Source: an uncultured Elusimicrobiales bacterium | Lineage (GTDB): Bacteria; Elusimicrobiota; Elusimicrobia; Elusimicrobiales; Elusimicrobiaceae | NCBI GenBank assembly: GCA_944324685.1 | Contig: CALUXG010000005.1 | Span: 16,562 to 80,561, forward strand | Length of the DNA: 64,000 nucleotides | Reading direction: 5' to 3' | Shown here: positions 50,715 to 59,606 of the stretch, one piece after another | How positions within the stretch are numbered: position 1 is the stretch's first letter | Layout of the letters: the number at the start of each line of letters is the position of its first letter | Position numbers and translations under genes: made by a program | Notes under the pieces: model-generated | Told to the model about the DNA's origin: nothing | What the model saw: only the letters and a program-made list of their open reading frames with translations | Database searches by the model: none

Positions 50715-51883
50715 GAGAAATTAGATTAAAACCAAAAGAGCAACGCCGTATATCGGCGGGACATTATTGGATTTTTTCCAATGAAATAGACGGCTTGGAC
50801 ACTTCCGCCGAGGCGGGGGAATTGGTACGCGTCTTGGACAGTGACGGAAATACGGTGGGAACGGGGTTTTTTAACCCGCACAGTTTGATTGCCGTGCGTT
50901 TGATACAAAAAGGTTCGCAGCCTTTGGCGGAAGATTTTATTTTCCAACATTTGGATGCCGCTTATGAATATCGCAAAGAATTGGGTATACGCAAATACGG
51001 CCGGATGTGTTATGGAGAAAGCGACCGAATGCCCGGGCTGGTGGTGGACCGTTATGGGGACGTGCTGGTGGCGGAGATACTGACGGCCGGCATGGAAAAA
51101 CAAAAAGAAGCCGTTACGGCCGCCCTGAAAAAGATTTTTCGTCCCAAAGGCATTTTGTATCGTGCAGACAGTGCTTTTCGTTTGCTGGAGGGATTGGGGA
51201 ATACGCCCCAAACTGTGGGAGAAGTGCCGGATACCGTGCAAATAGAGGAAAACGGCGTCAAATATGAAGTGCCTCTTTTGGTGGGACAGAAAACGGGCTT
51301 TTACTATGACCAGCGGGAAAACCGCGCTTTTTTGAAGCCTTATTTCAAGGATAAATTGGTGCTGGATTTGTACAGCTATATAGGGTCTTTCGGTTTGACG
51401 GCCGCTTTGGCCGGTGCGGCGCAGGTGTGGGGATGCGATTCTTCCGCCGCGGCCGTAGAATTTGCCAATAAAAATGCGCAGCTTAACGGGGTGAAAGATT
51501 TGGCCATATTTCACCGTGATGATGCGGAACGCATTTTGTCTGCCATGAAAAAGAAAGAATTGCCGGACCAGCCTGATTTTGTACTGCTTGATCCGCCGGC
51601 TTTTGCCAAAAGCCGCAAAAGTTTGCCCAAGGCGGTGGGATTGTACGTTAAATTGGTGCGTATGGCGCTGGAGGGATTGGAAAGCGGAGGATATTTGGCT
51701 TTTTCCACGTGTTCGCACCATATTTCGCGCGAATTGTTTGTGGACATTATACGGCAGGGCGTCAGCAAATCCGGAAAAAGCGCCGTGTTTTTGGAATTGC
51801 GCGGACAGGCAAAAGACCATCCCGTGCTTATAGGAATGCCGGAAACGGAATATTTGCATTTTGCATTGCTGCGCGTATGCTAG
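50711..51883 (+). CDS. RlmI-like 23S rRNA cytosine methyltransferase
   Basis: 390 aa. The N-terminal PUA domain (REIRLKPKEQRRISAGHYWI) is followed by an EEHUB-like region and a Rossmann SAM-binding domain (LDLYSYIGSFGLTAA, with the catalytic region LLDPPAFAKSRKSL and FSTCSHH). These are the hallmarks of RlmI-type enzymes that make m5C1962 in E. coli 23S rRNA; the exact base here is inferred. GTG start overlapping the pyrE stop (GTGA). Confidence 0.88.
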   Translation: MREIRLKPKEQRRISAGHYWIFSNEIDGLDTSAEAGELVRVLDSDGNTVGTGFFNPHSLIAVRLIQKGSQPLAEDFIFQHLDAAYEYRKELGIRKYGRMCYGESDRMPGLVVDRYGDVLVAEILTAGMEKQKEAVTAALKKIFRPKGILYRADSAFRLLEGLGNTPQTVGEVPDTVQIEENGVKYEVPLLVGQKTGFYYDQRENRAFLKPYFKDKLVLDLYSYIGSFGLTAALAGAAQVWGCDSSAAAVEFANKNAQLNGVKDLAIFHRDDAERILSAMKKKELPDQPDFVLLDPPAFAKSRKSLPKAVGLYVKLVRMALEGLESGGYLAFSTCSHHISRELFVDIIRQGVSKSGKSAVFLELRGQAKDHPVLIGMPETEYLHFALLRVC

Positions 51884-51968
51884 AAAGAGAGCTTGTGCCG
51901 TGTAAAAAGGACGTTCTGCAGAAGCACGTTTCCAAAACAGTTATATTTTGATATAATATAACGGTAAT

Positions 51969-52040
51969 GCCGAGGTAGCTCAGTGGTAGAGCACTGGTCT
52001 GAAAAACCAGGTGTCGACAGTTCGATCCTGTCCCTCGGCA
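51969..52040 (+). tRNA. tRNA-Phe (GAA)
   Basis: Cloverleaf: acceptor GCCGAGG/CCTCGGC, D arm AGCTCAGTGGTAGAGC, anticodon stem CTGGT/ACCAG with loop CTGAAAA (anticodon GAA), T arm with TTCGATC, discriminator A. CCA is not encoded. A TATAAT box lies just upstream (about 51954-51959). Confidence 0.95.
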
Positions 52041-52101
52041 TTTCTCTTTTTATTGGACGCGCTTTGCCGGCGCGTCTTTTAATTTTAAACAGATAAAGCC
52101 A

Positions 52102-52545
52102 TTAGAGCAGAGAGACTATTTTTTGCAAAAATTGTTCGTCTTGCGCATCAAAGCGGTTCAAAAGAGGAGAATCTATGTCCAACACGCCCCATAAAACTTC
52201 ATGTTGTATAAGAGGAATGACGATTTCGCTGCGGGAAGAAGTGTCGCATGCAATATGTCCCGCAAAGGCGTGTACATCCGGCACAATGTAAGCGCGTTTT
52301 TGCTGCGCCGCGTTGCCGCATACGCCTTTTCCCAAGGGGATTTCCATACAGGCCGGTTTACCCTGAAAAGGTCCCAATCTGAGGACATGCCCATCTAAAA
52401 AGTAAAAACCGGCCCAATTGATGTCCGGTAAATTCTGGTAGAGCAGCGCCGCCAAATTGGCCGTATTGGATAAACGGCCAAAACGCGTATCCAACAGACC
52501 GGACGCCTGTTGCCAAATAGTCTGATATAATATGTTTTTCCGCAT
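52102..52545 (-). CDS. msrC: Free methionine-(R)-sulfoxide reductase (GAF domain)
   Basis: Reduces free Met-R-sulfoxide. About 147 aa forming a single GAF domain with the fRMsr pattern: NWAGFYFLDG, the Cys-bearing GPFQGKPACMEIPLGKGVCG and the ACDTSSRSEIVIPL block; these Cys are the catalytic/resolving set. The ATG at 52545 is favoured because TGCTATACT (-10 at 52552-52557) lies 6 nt upstream, as in other units here. The ATG at 52563 is an alternative. Confidence 0.88.
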   Translation of the reverse strand: MRKNILYQTIWQQASGLLDTRFGRLSNTANLAALLYQNLPDINWAGFYFLDGHVLRLGPFQGKPACMEIPLGKGVCGNAAQQKRAYIVPDVHAFAGHIACDTSSRSEIVIPLIQHEVLWGVLDIDSPLLNRFDAQDEQFLQKIVSLL

Positions 52546-52642
52546 AAAAACAGTATAGCACATTACCCTTTTTTTCTTGCACAGCAGTCAAAAAAGAAAT
52601 ATACTTTAAGGGACTTTTAGTCAGCAACAAGAAGGAGGCCCC

Positions 52643-52846
52643 ATGCCTAAAATAGAAGTGGACGCCAACCGCTGCAAAGCGTGTTATTTGTGCGTTAACA
52701 CCTGCCCAAAGAAATGTTTGGACAAATCCAAAACCATCAGTAAGAAAGGCTATTTTCCGGCCGAAATGGTTCGTCCGCAAGACTGCATCGGCTGCACAAT
52801 GTGCTATATGGTGTGTCCGGACGTAGCCATCACCGTAATTAAATAA
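52643..52846 (+). CDS. korD: 2-oxoacid:ferredoxin oxidoreductase, ferredoxin-like delta subunit
   Basis: 67 aa with two [4Fe-4S] motifs: CKACYLCVNTCPKKC and CIGCTMCYMVCP. It passes electrons from the oxidoreductase to ferredoxin. Strong AAGGAGG site. First gene of a korD-A-B-C operon in tight linkage. The 2-oxoacid (2-oxoglutarate, branched-chain 2-oxoacid) cannot be fixed from sequence; the kor name is a convenience. Confidence 0.85.
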   Translation: MPKIEVDANRCKACYLCVNTCPKKCLDKSKTISKKGYFPAEMVRPQDCIGCTMCYMVCPDVAITVIK

Positions 52847-52864
52847 ATTTTAAGAGGAATGCAA

Positions 52865-53992
52865 ATGGCAGAAAAAACTTTACGCAAAGGCAATGAAGCT
52901 CTGGCGGAAGGTGCTATACGCGCCGGTTGCCGTTTCTTTGCCGGATATCCTATTACTCCGCAAAATGAAGTGCCTGAATATATGGCGGCCCATTTGGCTG
53001 AAGCCGGCGGCGCGTTTGTGCAAGCCGAAAGCGAAGTGGCGGCCATTAATATGGTGTACGGCTCTGCCGCTACGGGAACAAGAGCCATGACTTCTTCATC
53101 TTCTCCCGGGGTCAGCCTAAAGCAGGAGGGAATTTCTTATTTAGCCAGCGCGGATTTGCCGTGTTTAATCGTCAATATGATGCGCGGCGGGCCGGGTTTA
53201 GGTAATATTTCCGGTGCGCAGGGAGACTACTTTCAGGCCACCCGCGGCGGCGGAAACGGAGATTACCATCTATTTGTGCTGGCGCCTAACAGTGTGGAAG
53301 AATTGGGCAATTTCCCGAAGCTGGCTTATGATTTGTCGGAAAAATATCGTATTCCGGCCATGATTTTAGCCGATGGGATTTTGGGACAGATGATGGAAAG
53401 CATGTCTTTTAATTTTGATCCCGTGGATCCAAAAGCGTTAGGAAAATTTGACTGGGCCTTGGCCATACATAAAAACGGGGCGCCGAAAAATAAGGTTTTT
53501 TCTTATAAAGGCGATGATTTGTCAGCCGACGTATGGCAGCGCGCAAAACGTTACGGCTTGGCGGAACGTACGGAGGCGAGGTTTGAAGAACGCAACACGC
53601 AGGACTGTGATGTACTGCTTGTGGCGTACGGGCTTTCATCCCGCGCGTGCTTGGAAGCATTAAGTCTGGCCAAAGAAAAAGGATTGAAATTAGGGCTGCT
53701 GCGGCCTATTACTTTATGGCCTTTTCCGTCTAAGCGTATAGCCGAATTGGCCGGCCAAGTGAAAGCCGTGCTGAGCGTAGAACAAAGCTTGGGCCAACTG
53801 GTGCAAGATGTGCGCTTGGCCGTAAACGGCAAAGCGCCCGTGTATTTGAACGCTTACCCCGCCGGAGATATTCCCAGCGGAGAAAGCATTTTAACGGCCG
53901 CCGTTTCTGCCTTAAAAGGAAAAGGCGAGGGATTGTTTGACTTGCAGGATTACAGTGAGAATTTTGAATATAAGGGGGGAAGAAACAAATGA
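52865..53992 (+). CDS. korA: 2-oxoacid:ferredoxin oxidoreductase alpha subunit
   Basis: 376 aa. Pyrimidine-binding and transketolase C-like domains: GCRFFAGYPITPQNEVPEYM, the QAESEVAAINMVYGSAATG block, SSSPGVSLKQEGISYLA and NMMRGGPGLGNI. The ATG at 52865 is better spaced from AAGAGGA than the ATG at 52859. Ends in a 4-nt overlap with the beta subunit. Anaerobic oxidative decarboxylation of a 2-oxoacid to acyl-CoA. Confidence 0.88.
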   Translation: MAEKTLRKGNEALAEGAIRAGCRFFAGYPITPQNEVPEYMAAHLAEAGGAFVQAESEVAAINMVYGSAATGTRAMTSSSSPGVSLKQEGISYLASADLPCLIVNMMRGGPGLGNISGAQGDYFQATRGGGNGDYHLFVLAPNSVEELGNFPKLAYDLSEKYRIPAMILADGILGQMMESMSFNFDPVDPKALGKFDWALAIHKNGAPKNKVFSYKGDDLSADVWQRAKRYGLAERTEARFEERNTQDCDVLLVAYGLSSRACLEALSLAKEKGLKLGLLRPITLWPFPSKRIAELAGQVKAVLSVEQSLGQLVQDVRLAVNGKAPVYLNAYPAGDIPSGESILTAAVSALKGKGEGLFDLQDYSENFEYKGGRNK

Positions 53993-54732
53993 CCGTTATT
54001 GCAAGAAAACCCCAAAGTTTGACGGACGTGCCTATGCATTATTGCCCGGGCTGCGGCCACGGCATTGTACACCGCTTGATGGCGGAAGCCATAGACGAGC
54101 TGGCTATATCCGACCGCGTGATCGGAGTGGCGCCAGTGGGCTGTGCCGTTTTTGCCGACAGCTATTTTGCCTGTGATATGATACAGGGCGCGCACGGCCG
54201 CGGTCCCGCTATTGCTACGGGCATTAAGCGTTCTCTGCCCGAAGCGATAGTATTTTCCTATCAGGGAGACGGCGATTTGGCTTCTATCGGTATGGCGGAG
54301 ATCGTGCATGCGGCCGCCCGCAGTGAGCATATTACCGTTATTTTTATTAATAACGCCATTTACGGCATGACCGGCGGACAGATGGCGCCGACCACTTTGG
54401 TGGGGCAGGTGGCCACTACGGCCCCGAAAGGACGCGATCCGTTGCTGCAGGGTTGGCCTATTAATGTGTGTGAAATGCTCAGCGCGCTGACGGGAGCCAA
54501 ATATTTGGAACGCGTGGCCGTGGATACCCCACAGCATGTCATGGCGGCCAAAAAGGCCATTAAAAAAGCCTTTGAAAATCAGGTTAAAGGTATAGGGTTT
54601 TCCATGGTGGAAGTACTCAGCCAATGCCCGACCAACTGGGGCGTAGATCCGCTTAAATCGTTGGAATTCGTACGCACCAAAATGATGACCCAGTATCCGC
54701 TGGGAGTGTTTAAGGACGAGGGGGGCAACTAA
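53989..54732 (+). CDS. korB: 2-oxoacid:ferredoxin oxidoreductase beta subunit (TPP-binding)
   Basis: 247 aa. HYCPGCGHGIVHRL (the conserved PGCGHG), PVGCAVF, the TPP motif SYQGDGDLASIG followed by NNAIYGMTGGQM, and PTNWG. Cofactor subunit of the complex. ATGA overlap upstream, 1-nt overlap with gamma downstream. Confidence 0.9.
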   Translation: MTVIARKPQSLTDVPMHYCPGCGHGIVHRLMAEAIDELAISDRVIGVAPVGCAVFADSYFACDMIQGAHGRGPAIATGIKRSLPEAIVFSYQGDGDLASIGMAEIVHAAARSEHITVIFINNAIYGMTGGQMAPTTLVGQVATTAPKGRDPLLQGWPINVCEMLSALTGAKYLERVAVDTPQHVMAAKKAIKKAFENQVKGIGFSMVEVLSQCPTNWGVDPLKSLEFVRTKMMTQYPLGVFKDEGGN

Positions 54733-55268
54733 TGTATCAAGGAATCAGAATAGCCGGTTTCGGCGGGCAGGGAGTTGTTTCCGCCGGTATTTTGTTGGCA
54801 CAGGCCGGCGTGGAAGAGAAGAAAAACGCAAGTTGGCTTCCCTCTTACGGGCCGGAAATGCGCGGAGGGACGGCTAATTGTTCCGTTGTGGTAACGGACG
54901 GAGAAGTATATACGCCGATTGTATCGGCTCCGGACAGCGTGATTGTTATGAACGAGCCCTCTCTGCCTAAGTTTGAGCCGATGCTGAAAAAAGACGGGTT
55001 AATGATTATCAACAGTTCATTGATTAATTCCCGTCCCACTCGCACGGATATTCATGCCGTTTGCGTGCCGTGCAATGAAATAGCCGAAAAGGTCGGTTCT
55101 CCCCGCGTGGCCAATTTGGTGGCGCTGGGGGCGTTTTGTAAATTGACCGGTGCGGTGGAAGTGGAAGGGATTGTTCATGCCATGAAAAAAGTGTTTAAGC
55201 GTGCGAAACCTGAAATGTTGGAATTAAACAAAAAGGCCTTGCAAGCCGGTTTTGACTATATTAAATAG
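54732..55268 (+). CDS. korC: 2-oxoacid:ferredoxin oxidoreductase gamma subunit
   Basis: 178 aa. GFGGQGVVSAGILLAQAG and SYGPEMRGGTANCSVV are typical of the gamma domain. Last gene of the operon, followed by a strong terminator. Confidence 0.9.
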   Translation: MYQGIRIAGFGGQGVVSAGILLAQAGVEEKKNASWLPSYGPEMRGGTANCSVVVTDGEVYTPIVSAPDSVIVMNEPSLPKFEPMLKKDGLMIINSSLINSRPTRTDIHAVCVPCNEIAEKVGSPRVANLVALGAFCKLTGAVEVEGIVHAMKKVFKRAKPEMLELNKKALQAGFDYIK

Positions 55269-55283
55269 CAAAGACCGAACGAT

Positions 55284-55315
55284 AAAACCGCCCCTGAAAA
55301 GGGGCGGTTTTTATT
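55284..55315 (+). terminator. Intrinsic terminator after kor operon
   Basis: AAAACCGCCCC and GGGGCGGTTTT around TGAAAA, followed by a T-rich tail. It also serves the converging minus-strand gene that ends at 55345. Confidence 0.85.
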
Positions 55316-55344
55316 TCACAAAAACTGCAAGACGGTTAGAGCTC

Positions 55345-56832
55345 TCAGCGGGCCAACAGCGCGCGCGTGTCCGGAGATGTTCGGGACGCTGCCGCTGCGT
55401 CTTGTGCTTGCTGTTTTAACTGGCCAAGCTCTTCTTCAGACAAAGAAGACAAAAAGTGATAAGTATCTGAAATCATGGCGCATATGGCTTTGCTTTCTTC
55501 ATCTTGTTCCAAGAGATAGGCTTCTTCGTCTGAGAGTTCCAAAAGCAGTGCGGGATTGTTCATCAGCCGTTGATTTCTGGTCTGGGCGGCTACGGAGGTT
55601 TGTGTGGCGCCGGCCCATACGAAAAAGCCGAGGATCAACAAATTGGAGGGATGTATGCGCCGCAAGCTGTTGGCCAGCTCTTTGTACAGCGTGCGGACCG
55701 TGGGAGATCTGCTGCCTCCACGGCTGAGAAAAGCTATGGCCTTTTTTGTATCGGTTTCCAAAAAAGCTTCCTTAATATATTGTTCCATGTATCGTGCGTC
55801 TTGAGCTTGCAGAATACCGCTTTCTACAAAATCTTTTTGGATCATTTGAGGCAGAACCTGATTGATTTCCTGTTCTGTTTTTCCATACAAAGCCGCATAA
55901 CGTCCCATTTGTTCTTGACTCCATCGGTGAGTCCATTTTTCCGCCTCACCTATGGCTGAGGAGGCCTGATCGCGGTATAGGGAGAAGCTCCTTTCTACAT
56001 CATATGCTTCCCTCCACGAACGTTTTAATTCCTGTTCCGTGCGGTTTGCTTGTTCTTTGAAAAGATTTATGGACTCTTGTAATTTTTTGGCTTCAGCTTC
56101 TTTTTGTGCCGCCGATTCCGCCAACCGCTTATTACGCTCGGTTAACGAAGCCAGCTCCTGTTCGTGGAATGTTCTGTCGGCATCCAGTGTTTCCAAGGCG
56201 TCATAGAGACTCTTTTCCAAGTTTTCTATAACAATTTTTTGTTCGTTGGCCTGGGTGCGCAGCTGGGCAATTTCGTCCGGTTTCATTTGTTGGAGAGATT
56301 TGTTCGCCGTATTTCCGTTCATTTGGCCCTGCAGTTCTCTTTCGGTTTCAAGCATGAGATCTATTTCATCCAAAAGTTTTTTCTGCTCGCGTATCAATCC
56401 TGCCTGTTCCAGATTTTTGGCGATTAAAGCTTTGTTTTCCTCAGCGAGCCGTTTTGCGTTGGCTTGAATAGTTTTTTGATTGCGCTGCATATCTTGCAGT
56501 TCTGTGTTGTAAGGGCGTTTGTTGGACTGGAATCTGTTTGAATAATATCCGCTGGTAATGAGATAGGTTAATATGGCGGTACTTACTGTGGAAATGGCGG
56601 AGGCGACAAAGGAATTGTCGGCGTCTATGCGCGCGCGGTCGCGGTATTGGGCCACCGTAAGCGGCAGTGTGTCGGCGGGGGTGTCCGTCTCAGACAAAGC
56701 GTAATACGGATAGGCATCTTCCTGCGGAGCGCGCATCGGCGGATACCAACCCTCAGGAGGTACGGCGGCGAAAGAAACGTTCTGGCCCAATAAAGCCAAT
56801 ATAGTTATGTAGATCCCTATTTTTTTATGCAT
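55345..56832 (-). CDS. Exported coiled-coil protein, paralog 1
   Basis: 495 aa. Signal peptide (MHKKIGIYITILALLGQN then VSFAA), a Pro-rich VPPEGWYPPMRAPQED segment, a hydrophobic segment, a long coiled coil (about 105-290) and a C-terminal domain with a membrane-like stretch (NLLILGFFVWAGATQTSVA). It is a paralog of the gene directly upstream (same order of segments, near-identical blocks). No family recognised; perhaps an envelope structural protein. The ATG at 56832 has GGGAG upstream. Confidence 0.62.
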   Translation of the reverse strand: MHKKIGIYITILALLGQNVSFAAVPPEGWYPPMRAPQEDAYPYYALSETDTPADTLPLTVAQYRDRARIDADNSFVASAISTVSTAILTYLITSGYYSNRFQSNKRPYNTELQDMQRNQKTIQANAKRLAEENKALIAKNLEQAGLIREQKKLLDEIDLMLETERELQGQMNGNTANKSLQQMKPDEIAQLRTQANEQKIVIENLEKSLYDALETLDADRTFHEQELASLTERNKRLAESAAQKEAEAKKLQESINLFKEQANRTEQELKRSWREAYDVERSFSLYRDQASSAIGEAEKWTHRWSQEQMGRYAALYGKTEQEINQVLPQMIQKDFVESGILQAQDARYMEQYIKEAFLETDTKKAIAFLSRGGSRSPTVRTLYKELANSLRRIHPSNLLILGFFVWAGATQTSVAAQTRNQRLMNNPALLLELSDEEAYLLEQDEESKAICAMISDTYHFLSSLSEEELGQLKQQAQDAAAASRTSPDTRALLAR

Positions 56833-56902
56833 ATTTTGCTCTCCCTTTTTTATATTGTAGAGCTTTGCTTGTGCCGGCACCAGAGTCTTAAGACCTATCC
56901 CC

Positions 56903-56949
56903 GCCATGGGTCTTTTTGCATTTTTGACGATTGTAAAGAGACCCATGGC
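56903..56949. repeat. Inverted repeat upstream of paralog 1
   Basis: GCCATGGGTCTTT (56903-56915) pairs with AAAGAGACCCATGGC (56935-56949), allowing one bulge. It lies between the two paralogs and may end the upstream transcript. Confidence 0.5.
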
Positions 56950-57009
56950 TGAGCGGGATGTGAAAAGAGGCAAAGCCGACCTAAGCGTCCGAAGAGTTTG
57001 CAAGAATCC

Positions 57010-58441
57010 TTAGCGGGCGAGAAGTTGCTGCGTATCGGCCGTTTCCGGAGAAATGGCTGCTTTAATCTCTTGATCTAATTGCTGCAGTTCTTCTTCCGAC
57101 AAGAAAGACAAATAATGATATGCATCTGAGATTATGGCGCATATAGCCTTGCTTTCTTCATTCTGCTCCAACAATGCGGCTTCTTCATCTGAAAGCTTCA
57201 ATAGCAGAGAGGGGTTGTTTATCAGCCGTTGATTTCTGGTTTGGGCGGTTACGGAAGTTTGCGTAGCGCCGGCCCATACAAAAAAGCCAAGGACCAGAAG
57301 ATTGGACGGGCGTATAAAACGCAGTCTGATGGACAGTTCTTCCATGAAGAAATGAGACGTAGGAGAGCGGGTCTCGTGCCACGAACTCAATTTAAGCATG
57401 GTTTGCATTTTGTTGGGCAGGGCGAAAGATTCTTTTATGTATTGTTCCATAGCTTTGGCGTCATCCAAAGACAGAATGCCTCGTGCTACAAAATCCCGAT
57501 GAATCATGTCCGGCAGTATTTGCGACAATTCCCTTTCCGTTTTGCCGTATAACTGCGCATACGGCTGTATATGATGGTGGCTCCAGTTTGTTACCCAGCG
57601 GTAAACTTCTCTGTTTGCTGCACTCGCTTGTTCAGAGATACGCCTGATTTCCGCATCTCCGTCAAAAATGTTTTTCATATAGCGCTGAAATTCTTCCTGT
57701 TTTTTTCCGCTATGCGTTTTTGTTTTTGAACTTCTATCTGCGCCTTTTTTTGTGCGGCTTTCAGTTCTATGTTCTCTTGATTTTGCTGTGCCAATTGCTG
57801 GCGGTATTGTGCGAGTTCCAGATTTTTTTAATCAGTTCTTGGGCTTGCTCTTCAAAAGATTTTTTCAATGACTGAATGGTTTGATCCTTAATTCTTAAAT
57901 CCACTGCCGCTCTGGAGGGTTGCTGCCCCGCCAATTGAACCGACAGCAGGTGTATTTGGTCTTGCTGCAGTTGGAGCAGGTGCTTTTGGCGGGCGTTTTC
58001 CGTACGCAACACTTCCTGCTGCGCTTCCAAAATTTTTCGTGCTTGGCGTGCGCTTTCCGCTTTTTGTTTTTCTATGGAAGCTTCCAAATCCTTAAAATTT
58101 TGGAGGTGTTTTTTGTTTTGTTTGGCGCTGGCGTCCAGTTGTTTTCCCATGCGGTAAATTTGATAATTGTAATAGAATACGGTTGCCGCTATGATTGCGC
58201 CGGCCACTAGACGTACGGTTTTTCTTTTGGCGTCTTTGCGCGCGCGGTCGCGGTATTGGGCCACCGTAAGAGGCTGTATATCGGCCGCCGCGTCAGCTTT
58301 GAGAAGATCCAAATAAGCAACGGTGTCCTCTTGCGGAGCGCGCATCGGCGGGTACCAACTCTCAGGAGGTACGGCGGCGTAGGAGGCATTCTGCCCTAGT
58401 AAAATCAGTATGGTTATGTAAATCCATATTTTTTTGTGCAT
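57010..58441 (-). pseudogene. Exported coiled-coil protein, paralog 2, with two A7 frameshifts
   Basis: The N-terminal part (58441 down to about 57825) has the same signal peptide start and VPPESWYPPMRAPQED block as paralog 1. A middle frame gives a coiled coil (LELAQYRQQLAQQNQ, then KAAQKKAQIEVQKQK). The C-terminal part (57678-57010) matches the paralog 1 C-terminus (LVLGFFVWAGATQTSV). The frame changes at seven-base runs 57823-57829 and 57700-57706; one added base at each gives a continuous protein of about 477 aa. It may be functional if the runs are mis-assembled or if slippage occurs. Confidence 0.65.
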
Positions 58442-58485
58442 GTTTTTATCTCCTTTTTACATTGTAGGGACTTGCAAATGCCTGT

Positions 58486-58532
58486 GCCAGAGTCCTAAGA
58501 CTTATTTCAAAAATAGGTCTTAGGACTCTGGC
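58486..58532. repeat. Long near-perfect inverted repeat upstream of paralog 2
   Basis: Arms of 22 nt (58486-58507 and 58511-58532, core GCCAGAGTCCTAAGA) differ at one position and flank CAA. There is no long T-run, so it may be an operator or processing hairpin. A related single arm lies upstream of paralog 1 (around 56880-56897), so the upstream region was duplicated with the gene. Confidence 0.6.
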
Positions 58533-58595
58533 AGAATTTATTTTATGCGGAAAAAGACGGCCGTCTCCGTTGAGAGATTCGTGGGGAAAAACAGG

Positions 58596-59522
58596 TCAGC
58601 TTCTACGGTCTATGGCATAGTAACTTTCTTCATGCTGTTTGGCCAAACATTTTAATTCGCTGCCTATGCTGCTGACCTGTGCAAAAGAGGTCAGCGCTTT
58701 TAAGCTGTTGTGTACGATGCCTATGCCAATAGACAAAAAATGATATTTTTCCTGTTCGCCTTTGCGGTTGGTGGACAGCATATAGCCTTGCGCGCGGTCC
58801 GTATCGTTGTAGAAAGAAGGAGCCATGCGTGTCATATTGGCGACGATTTCTTGGGCGATGGGTTCTGCTTTGTCCAAGGCGCAGACAATAATAAAATCGT
58901 CTCCTCCCACATGTCCTACAAAGGAAGTCGGATCTTTCTGGGCGGCTTGGACGAGTAGGCGGGAAGTGGAAAGCAGTACTTTGTCTCCCTCCCCGAAGCC
59001 GTATCGGTCGTTAAAAGCTTTGAAATTATTTAAGTCGCAGTACAGGACGGCGAATTTTCGGCCGGAAGCTATTTCCCGTTCAATGCGCGCTTGAATGGAC
59101 GGATTGCCGGGGAGGCGGGTCAACGGATTGGAGTCCATTCTTTGCCGGCTTCGTTTAAGAAGCAGTTTGACGCGGGCGACCACTTCATCTGCGTCTGTGG
59201 GTTTGGTTAAATAATCGTCAATGTCCAAGCCCAAGCCTTCCAGCTTGGTGCCTTTATCGGTTACGGCGGTAAAAATGATAATGGGCGTATTCAAATAGCC
59301 CGTATGACTGCGTACGTCCTGTACGACTTCAAAACCCGTTTTGTGCGGCATTTCATAGTCAAGGATAAGCAAATCTGGATTCACCTTGTAAATTTTGTCC
59401 AGTGCGTCCAAGCCGTCTTGTGCCGTGATAACGTTAAATCCCGCGTCAGACAAAATCTCTGACACCAATGCGCGAATGGCGGGGCTGTCGTCAGCCAATA
59501 AAATTTTAGCTTTATGTTCCAT
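58596..59522 (-). CDS. Response regulator with GGDEF (diguanylate cyclase-type) domain
   Basis: 308 aa. Receiver domain: acidic pair ADDSPAIRAL, phospho-acceptor Asp in LILDYEMPHKTG, and FTAV, then KPTDADEVV with the conserved Lys. A GGDEF domain follows, with YCDLNNFKAFND (metal Asp) and signature GGDDF. The signature differs by Glu to Asp, so cyclic-di-GMP synthesis may be altered. No I-site RxxD is seen at the usual place. Candidate partner for the soluble kinase near 3.5 kb, without linkage. Confidence 0.85.
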   Translation of the reverse strand: MEHKAKILLADDSPAIRALVSEILSDAGFNVITAQDGLDALDKIYKVNPDLLILDYEMPHKTGFEVVQDVRSHTGYLNTPIIIFTAVTDKGTKLEGLGLDIDDYLTKPTDADEVVARVKLLLKRSRQRMDSNPLTRLPGNPSIQARIEREIASGRKFAVLYCDLNNFKAFNDRYGFGEGDKVLLSTSRLLVQAAQKDPTSFVGHVGGDDFIIVCALDKAEPIAQEIVANMTRMAPSFYNDTDRAQGYMLSTNRKGEQEKYHFLSIGIGIVHNSLKALTSFAQVSSIGSELKCLAKQHEESYYAIDRRS

Positions 59523-59593
59523 ATTTCCCTATTAAACGAAATATAATAACCATATGCAAGTATCGGTTATGAAGTGCCATAGAACACATTTTA

Positions 59594-59606
59594 TATAATA
59601 AATAAT
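59594..59606 (+). promoter_or_regulatory. -10 box 7 nt from the antiporter start codon
   Basis: TATAAT at 59594-59599 followed by 7 nt and the ATG at 59607, with no Shine-Dalgarno: probable leaderless transcript. Confidence 0.5.

Noticed and set aside
58440..58520. Sigma-54 promoter (TGGCAC...TTGCA) before the coiled-coil paralogs
   Set aside because: The GG and GC are 11 nt apart rather than 10 in both copies, which does not fit the -24/-12 geometry.
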